Of a stretch of 64,000 bases of DNA, positions 58,016-64,000 are shown piece by piece. This stretch comes from Deuterostichococcus epilithicus. Its lineage: Eukaryota > Chlorophyta > Trebouxiophyceae > Prasiolales > Stichococcaceae. The notes under the pieces were generated by a model. It ran no database searches, had not been told where the DNA came from, and saw only the letters and a program-made list of their open reading frames with translations. Every line of letters starts with the position of its first letter. Within the stretch, counting starts at the first letter, position 1. Both the position numbers and the translations under genes were made by a program. The stretch is taken from assembly GCA_033439295.1 (NCBI GenBank), contig JAVTLE010000005.1, forward strand, positions 1,228,501 to 1,292,500, written 5' to 3'.

Positions 58016-58337
58016 AGCATTGGAGGAGTGTTCGGACACAGGATGTAGAAGCGCGGGCCGCAAAGTGGGCAGGGTGAGGTGCAGCCAGGTTCGCACAAGT
58101 CCGCCATCCCGGTTGTGGCTTGGGGGTCTAAGCACACCGCCCAGCGGGAAGTGTCGATGCGTGCAACCGCTGTGAACCATTCCAAGATCCCTACGGAGCT
58201 TCACACTAGGTACAAAATTTCAGGCATGCCATGAGGAGTCTGTTGGCTGCATAAAACCCTGAACATGGACTGCATCACCCACGTACGACCAGCCGAGCAG
58301 AAATCACAGAATTGATTGCGTTGCACTCGGCTATTAG

Positions 58338-59554
58338 ATGACGAGCCCGCAACCTTATGATCACGACGTATCAGCAGGCATGTTGGGCACAGCTCAGAAC
58401 AGGCGGCCGCTCTCGGGACAGGCACCGCCGTCCAATTATCCGGCATCATCTGGCTCGCAGCAGCCCCAGGCCGACAGCCTGCAGAGCATCCACCGGATCC
58501 TGCAGCAGCACTCGCTGCAGGTGCAGCGAGTAGGTAAGTGTGCTGCTGTCGACACGACAGCAGTTCATCGTGTGGTGTGCAAGGTGCTGAGCATGCAGCT
58601 GATGTGTTTGGCGCGCCTGCATCTGCAGAGCCGAGCATCGAGCAGACGAGGCAGAGCCTCCAGCAGGTTGCCACGGTGAGACTTTCTGCTGCGTGGCCGG
58701 CACATGATCAACACGTCTAACCACCCCTGAACAGTTGAGGAGAGCCGTGCGCATCTCCCTGTGCATTCAGGCCAATGATGCCGCCAAAGCAGACCTGGAG
58801 GAGCGGGTGACGGCAGCGCAGGAGGCAGAACTCCGGCAGGCGGACTTCGCCGCCGATGTGCAGCAGATGCGCCGTGAGGTGGCCGCCAAGCAGGCAAGCT
58901 CGGATCATCGACCATGTCCTCTCTTATTTGTGGATGCAGCTGTGCAGCAGGCGGCAGGCTTTTGCTGCAAGCTTGAGGGTGGCGTTGGTGACTCAGTTGA
59001 GGGACATCATGGGCAGGAGTCGGCAGAGGAGTTGCGGAGCAAGATTCAGTCAAGACTGGAACAGCAGCAGCACATCAAGCAGGCGCTGGCAGAGCAGCGG
59101 TAAGAGCTCGACACATGTGACAATGTGGCAACTGAGCATGCCCCTCATCCAGGCTGAAGTGCTGCTGGTGTGCATTCCTGTCTTCGAGTAAACGTGCAGC
59201 TGTCACCTGCTGTTCGACACAAGTTACCGACAGCAAGTCTCAATCCGGTGCTGCATGCTCTGCAGGGAGGTTTTCATTCAGGAGTGCAGTGCCTCGGAGG
59301 CAGATATGCGGTGCGCCCCGTGTCAGCACTTGATGACGGGCCGCCACAAACAGACACTATGCAAAATACGCTGTACATCGCTTCCTACTGTTGACTGATC
59401 CGAGTGTCAACCAGTTTCGTCACCGCCGACCACGATTCCACCACCAGGTGCTGCCATGTCAATGCGCCGCCTGCTCATGCCGCTCAGGTCGGCGGTGGGC
59501 GGCCGGTCCTGGGTGCAGCCGGCAATACCTGCAGACGAGCAGCACGGAGAGTGA
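58338..59554 (+). CDS. Small coiled-coil protein, unknown function
   Basis: No family recognised. ATG at 58338 opens MTSPQPYDHDVSAGMLGT. Exon 1 (58338-58533) is Pro/Gln/Ser-rich and then helical (SLQSIHRILQQHSLQVQRV). Exon 2 (58630-58675) adds EPSIEQTRQSLQQVAT, and later exons add ANDAAKADLEERVTAAQEAE, FAADVQQMRREVAAK and EELRSKIQSRLEQQQHIKQA. This is a near-continuous heptad-rich coiled coil. From GTAAGA at 59101, a join to CTCAG near 59491 gives a short tail SAVGGRSWVQPAIPADEQHG with stop at 59552-59554. Total length is roughly 170 residues. Proteins like this often sit in kinetochore, basal-body or tethering complexes, but nothing here says which. Confidence 0.55.
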
Positions 59555-59796
59555 GGGCGTTGCGAGCGGCGTGCGCAGCCTGAGCGGCGCTCGATGTAGG
59601 CGTCTGCACAATACACGACTCGAGCTACTGGCTAATGCTCGTTGCTCTCGTGCCACTGGCCATCAGGACATGCCTTGCACAAGACGACACCGCCAGTGCC
59701 ACGTACCATGCATGCCTGTGAAACCAAATTACCTTGTCGCTGGTGCGTTGTGTCACGATGAGCGCTTCTTTGTGCTTGTAACGCTACAGCGAACTG

Positions 59797-62700
59797 TCAA
59801 AGTTGCTGGTGCTGCCCTGGAGGACATGAGCACCATGAGATATGAGCATGTGCACCGCACACAGCACACACCAGCACAGGCCAGCTGCAACCACGGACAG
59901 ATCTCACACATTCAGACAGCAGCACGCAGCCTGCGGGCTGGCGCACCTGTGTTGCGAGCGGCGCGGCAGCCTGCGGCGCGCGCTTGTAGCAGCTGAAATG
60001 CTGCAGCAAGGAGCCGTCTGTCGCCACGAAGGCCGTGGTCCCAATTCGCTTGAAGCAGGTGCAGCAGGCCCGCTCCTCTGTGATGGTCACCGACCTAAGA
60101 CCAAGAGGTCTCAAGTTCACTGCGTCGTCCGCATTTGAAGCACTAGTAAAATGCAGGCCCAAGGTTGGATCCCTCAGCACCGAGACGTCATGGTGCAACC
60201 CCTGCTGGCTGCAGAGTGACGGGCGCAGAAGGCAGGCACACTGACACGCTTTTGTAACCAGGAGAGCTCGCTGGCTGCCGAGCAGGAGGGTGGCGCACTG
60301 GCGCCCTTGCAGACGAGACAGCACCCTCGGGACAGAACGGAAGGCAAGCACACTGACACGCTTTGGGACCAGGAAAGCAGGGCTGGCTGCCGAGGAGGGG
60401 AGCGAGCGGCGCACTTGCGGCGCTGCTGGATGAGGTTCACCCGCGTCTGCAGGTTGCCCGCCTTCTGCAGCGAGCGCACGATGGCGGCGGAGCGGTGCTT
60501 CTCGCCCGCGCCCTGCAGCGCGCCGTGCAGGAAGGGCAGGACGGTCGCCAGCTGCAGCTGCGGACGCCGAGCAAGTATCGCGAGTCAGCGCCCGGGCGCC
60601 CTCGGCCGCGCAGTGGGCAGACTACTGTTGTGGCACATGCATCAAGGCTGCATTGCTCAGAGCCGAGGCTGCAGCTGCACAGCACGCGGCAGAAGCAGGA
60701 GACTCGGGAGGAGTGCACACGGGGCTGCAATTCGTGCAGCAACCCGCTGGTTGACGCCAAGGCATGGCAGCCGCGCCGCATGCAAGGCTTGCTGCCGCCA
60801 GCGTCCGAAGGCAAGACACAGGCACCTCGTCGGGGATGCGCGACAGCGCTTGCAGGGGGTCGATGCGGTCGTGCTTGCGGCTCAGGATCTTGGCCATTTC
60901 CGCATACCGCTCGTTCATGGCGTCAGGCCCGCACCGCCTGACCGCCGTGCTAGGGCTGAGGAACACCTGTGGGCAGGAGCACCGCGGCTCATCAAGCGGC
61001 GGAGCGACGGCTGTAACACGTGCGCAGAAGCGTTGCTTCCTTTGCCGGCCTTGCTGCAGTTAATGCCTGGGCCGAAGCAGGCCGATGGCGGCGCAGTCCT
61101 GCGAGTGCACCAGGACATGCCTGGGCCAGATCAGGTCCCTCGCAGCGGCACGAGCGGGTCCCAACCCCGCCTCGCTGGGCCCGCCTTCAATCCTTCTTTA
61201 TCACGGCAGCGGACGGCAAGCAAGCCCCCACCTGGATGAGCTGCAGGTAGATCGTTTCCGGAGACTGGCCGTCAGCAGCATCCAGCGGCAGGTCGCCGCC
61301 GCTGCCGCCCTCGCCGCCCTCGCCGCCGTCGCGGCCCTTGGCATAAACACGGTCGGCATATGCCTCCGCCAGGGCCGGCTTCCGCAGCTCGTCGATGTAG
61401 ATCCTGCAGCGCAACGCACGCAGCAGTCGGCATGCGAGTTGCCAGCTTGGTCTCCGGTTCAGTGACTTGGAGGTGCCTTGGCCGTGACGGCCCTGCAGAA
61501 GGGTTGTGCAACCTTGTCGCTCAGGTGTCGGATTCGTCTGCGGTGTCTGGGACTTCACAGTCCGTCAACGATGTGCCGTCTCGTGACTGGCAGTGCAACA
61601 AACGCTGTTGGTAAGTGGACGGGACCACCATCAGGCAGGCTTCGGCAGAGCTCCCAGAATGGGCCGCACCGCAGGATCTCCTGGTGCCGGCCGAAGCGCT
61701 CCAGCAGAAGGGCGCGCACCTCCAGCAGCGCCCCCGGCGGCACCAGCCGCAGCAGCCTGTCCGCGTCCACGTGCTGCGACATGGCCGCCTGGCGGCAGCG
61801 GAACGAGAGGGGTTGCTTGGCATGACATACGCGAGCGGTGGTAAATGCCCGACGCCAAAGTTGTGTGTGGACGCAGGTGCAGAGCATGGGCGCCTCCTCA
61901 GTCTCCGGCGGCTGCTGCCTCAATCGGGCTGCCACTGGTGCAAGCACTCTCCATTCCTCGTTCGTCATCGCGGCAGCGGCGGCTCAAGGTACATGAGTGG
62001 CGACAGCAGCATCGCGTGGTACAGAAGCTTTCTGCAGAGGAAGTCAGCGCACCAGCGTCTTGAGGCGCTCCAGGGCGTCCGCCTCCGAGACGGGCGCCGG
62101 CGCGTTGATCGCGCTCCCGCCTGCGGGACATGGCCTCACAGCGTCGATTTTTGGGCAGCCAGCTGCTTGTGAGAGGCGCCGTCAGGCGAGACTCCTGCTA
62201 GCGTAAGACTTGGAACAGTTTGCCCCGCACACGGTGCTCCACAGGGAGCGGACACGGTGTGCGCTGTTTAAGAAGCTTTTGGGGCGGCAAAACGCTCCAG
62301 ACAAGCTCCGCAGGCCTGCCGAAGCTCACCAGCGGCCCGACAACAGCTCGACAATTATCTCAACGTACATGTCGTGGTCGACAGCGGGCGCACCGTGCGT
62401 CTTGTGGAGCACCACGTCGAGGTACTTGACGGCCAGGTCATTGTCGAACTCCTCGTGTGACGCGCTGCCCGCCGCGAGCGCTGCCTCCAGGTATGGCACC
62501 GCCAGCTGCGGCGCCTCCGCCTGGGTGACCCCAATTCAATCACTATTCAGTTGCAGGTCACGCCGGTGCTGCAAGAGGCAGCATCGCGGATCCTGGAGCG
62601 CGCGGGGTAGCACGCCACGAGCAGTGCCGGTCGACTCAGGGTCAGCCGTTGGCGTGCACACTGAAACTTGCACATGCCATCGAGCGTTTGGCGCCGCTCA

Positions 62701-64000
62701 GCGCCAGCCCACCTGGATGATGGGCAGGACGTCCGAAGGCGAGATGGGGGGCCGCATGTTCGCAAACATGTCTATGCCCGCCTCAGAGTCCTCGTGCAGG
62801 ATCCACCTGCCGCGGCACGCATTGCCTCACTTGAGAGTGCCGAAAGATATAAATGCACCACTTGGGGGCCAACTTCGCGCTGAGCATGCATGCAGCTCGA
62901 AATTAATGACCGTGCCCTCAGCAGCAAAACCCGGATGCCAGGTGCTGGTGTCCAAGCAACCACCATAACTTCCAGCATGGCGACCTCGCACCGGGCGTGG
63001 TCCCGGATCAGGTCCAGCTCGGTGGGCCCCATCGCCCAGATGTACTTGATGGCCGCCCACACGCCCGGCAGCCCCGCCAAGTCCTTAGCCGCGCCTGCAG
63101 TCCAACAACACATGGCGGCTGAGCGGACCAACGCCCCTTTCCAGGCCCTCTGTATGCCCCTCGCCGCCAGGGCGCGCCGTCAGGGCGCAAAGACCACATA
63201 CGGTGGCGCAGTGAGCTCGTGCTCAGCGGAGTCGGGCGGTGCGAAAGAGGCGGCAAACCTGAGAGGCTGGAAAGTGCACGTGTAGCGGGACACACCCGCG
63301 GGCGGGACTGGCAGCTCGCCGGGCGCCCGTGACAACGAGCGCAACAGGTCCAGCGCCTGGTCGTGACGCCCTCGCGCCTGCAGCAGCGCCACCAGCTCGC
63401 TGTACCGCCCCGCCGCCGCCAGCGCGGCGCCCCCCGCCTGCGGGCGCGGCGGCACGGAACAACAGTGTGAGGGGCGACACGGCCAGCGATGGACGCTTGA
63501 GATGCGCGGCCGCCCGAGCCACGCGCATGCAGCGTCCCACAGGACTGCCGCAGCACCGTCAACAAAACGATTTGTCCGCCATTCCAGGTAGCACAGGAGC
63601 GTGGGTTGAGTGAGGAGCGAGAAGGCAAAAGCGCGACCACGGCAGATGACGATGAACGGCAAACCGGAGGCTTGCCCTCGGATCAACAGAAAGTGTCAGC
63701 CTGTATGGAATGTATGGAAAGCGTGGGCGTGATTACTGCACCTTCAGGTCGATGAGGTTGTCCCTCTGCACGAAACGCAGCAAGTGGCCAGTGTCGCTGA
63801 GCGCCAGCATGGCCTGTGGGACGGGAGGAAGTGTACTTCTCATGTTCTGCAGCATCACGACGGCCATGTGCCGAAACCCCGGGTGGGCAATTAAGGGGCG
63901 CCAATGCCTCTGCTGGCCCTCACCCTGGCTGACTACCAGCCAGGAGCCCAGGTTCTGTGGTCGTATGCAGCACCATGTGCGAAGCCGCAACTGCCATGTG
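59797..64000 (-). CDS. VPS39: VPS39/VAM6-like HOPS subunit, 5' part beyond right edge
   Basis: Vacuolar tethering factor that links Rab7-type GTPases to the HOPS complex. The N-terminal CNH propeller lies outside the window. From the right edge leftward the exons follow animal Vps39 in order: GHLLRFVQRDNLIDL; YSELVALLQARGRHDQALDL; VWAAIKYIWAMGPTELDLIR; WILHEDSEAGIDMFANMRP; LAVPYLEAALAAGS and DLAVKYLDVVLHKTHG; HVDADRLLRLVPPGALLEVR; ALLLERFGRHQEIL; IYIDELRKPALAEAYADRVY; TIYLQLIQ and VFLSPSTAV; MAKILSRKHDRIDPLQALSR; LATVLPFLHGALQGAGEKHR; LQTRVNLIQQRRK. The C-terminal zinc-binding exon is SVTITEERACCTCFKRIGTT with FVATDGSLLQHFSCYKR, the CxxC…FxC signature of the family. The frame after CYKR runs on to a stop at 59797, but a donor at about 59950 may shorten the tail. 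The intron before the zinc exon holds a 112-base duplication. Confidence 0.88.
60218..60421 (-). repeat. Tandem duplication (about 112-base period) including the donor of a VPS39 intron
   Basis: Plus-strand GGCAGGCACACTGACACGCT at 60231 recurs as GGCAAGCACACTGACACGCT at 60343; both continue through CCAGGA…GGCTGGCTGCCGAG to GGCGCACTGGCG and GGCGCACTTGCGG. The second unit ends on the real donor (minus-strand GCCGCAA|GTGCGC). The first is an intronic copy with GCCA|GTGCGC. Confidence 0.88.

Noticed and set aside
1-64000. tRNA/rRNA genes, CRISPR arrays, retroelements, transposon ends
   Set aside because: I looked for TPsiC-like GTTCGA boxes with paired arms, regularly spaced repeats, and transposase or reverse transcriptase motifs; none was convincing. 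Faint or decayed copies could be missed by eye.

Overview
The window reads as nuclear DNA of a GC-rich green alga (Chlorophyta, most likely a trebouxiophyte of the Chlorella type). I infer this from a plant-type plastid IspH/HDR, a LUMINIDEPENDENS-like homeodomain protein, a DUF789 protein, a plastid-style alpha-amylase, and very dense short introns with exons of about 50-250 bases. There are no operons, and I see no convincing retroelement, viral or transposon sequence and no tRNA or rRNA gene. About eighteen host genes are packed on both strands.

Layout. Plus strand 1-11.7 kb: a TPR protein, a small DUF3783-like protein, a mitochondrial-type ClpP protease and a long LUMINIDEPENDENS-like regulator with a pure (CAG)21 tract. 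Minus strand 12.2-20.7 kb: HDR (last step of the plastid MEP isoprenoid pathway), then a CLASRP-like splicing regulator with a C-terminal RS exon. Plus 21.1-26.0 kb: TAF10 (TFIID/SAGA) and a MATE transporter. Minus 26.5-34.1 kb: a DUF789 protein with a very long low-complexity N-terminus, and an unrecognised conserved protein that may belong to the same gene. Plus 34.9-36.0 kb: V-ATPase c'' proteolipid. Minus 36.7-42.0 kb: an alpha-amylase preceded in frame by an ACT domain and a coiled coil. Plus 43.0-47.8 kb: an ABC-class predicted ATPase. Minus 48.8-54.1 kb: a single-pass membrane protein and an F-box plus von Willebrand A (VWA) protein. Plus 54.6-59.6 kb: an armadillo-like protein with a mitochondrial-looking presequence and a short coiled-coil protein. 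Minus 59.8 kb to the right edge: the C-terminal two thirds of VPS39/VAM6 (HOPS).

Gene models were built by hand, by joining GT/GC...AG exons with matching phase. HDR (531 aa), ClpP (218 aa), TAF10 (121 aa) and V-ATPase c'' (182 aa) close exactly in phase and are the firmest models. The others have core exons I trust but some uncertain ends.

Two genome-level features stand out. (1) Several introns start with GC rather than GT, some with an AG|GCAAGC donor, and both phase and family alignment support them. (2) Several introns carry a diverged tandem copy, roughly 50-110 bases long, of their own exon/intron border, so that a decoy splice site and a piece of exon sit beside the real one. The most unusual architectures are the ACT-coiled coil-GH13 amylase and the F-box-VWA protein. 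The genes share no single pathway. The most one can say is that two transcription/splicing genes (CLASRP and TAF10) are divergently paired, and that several genes concern plastid or vacuole/endomembrane function.
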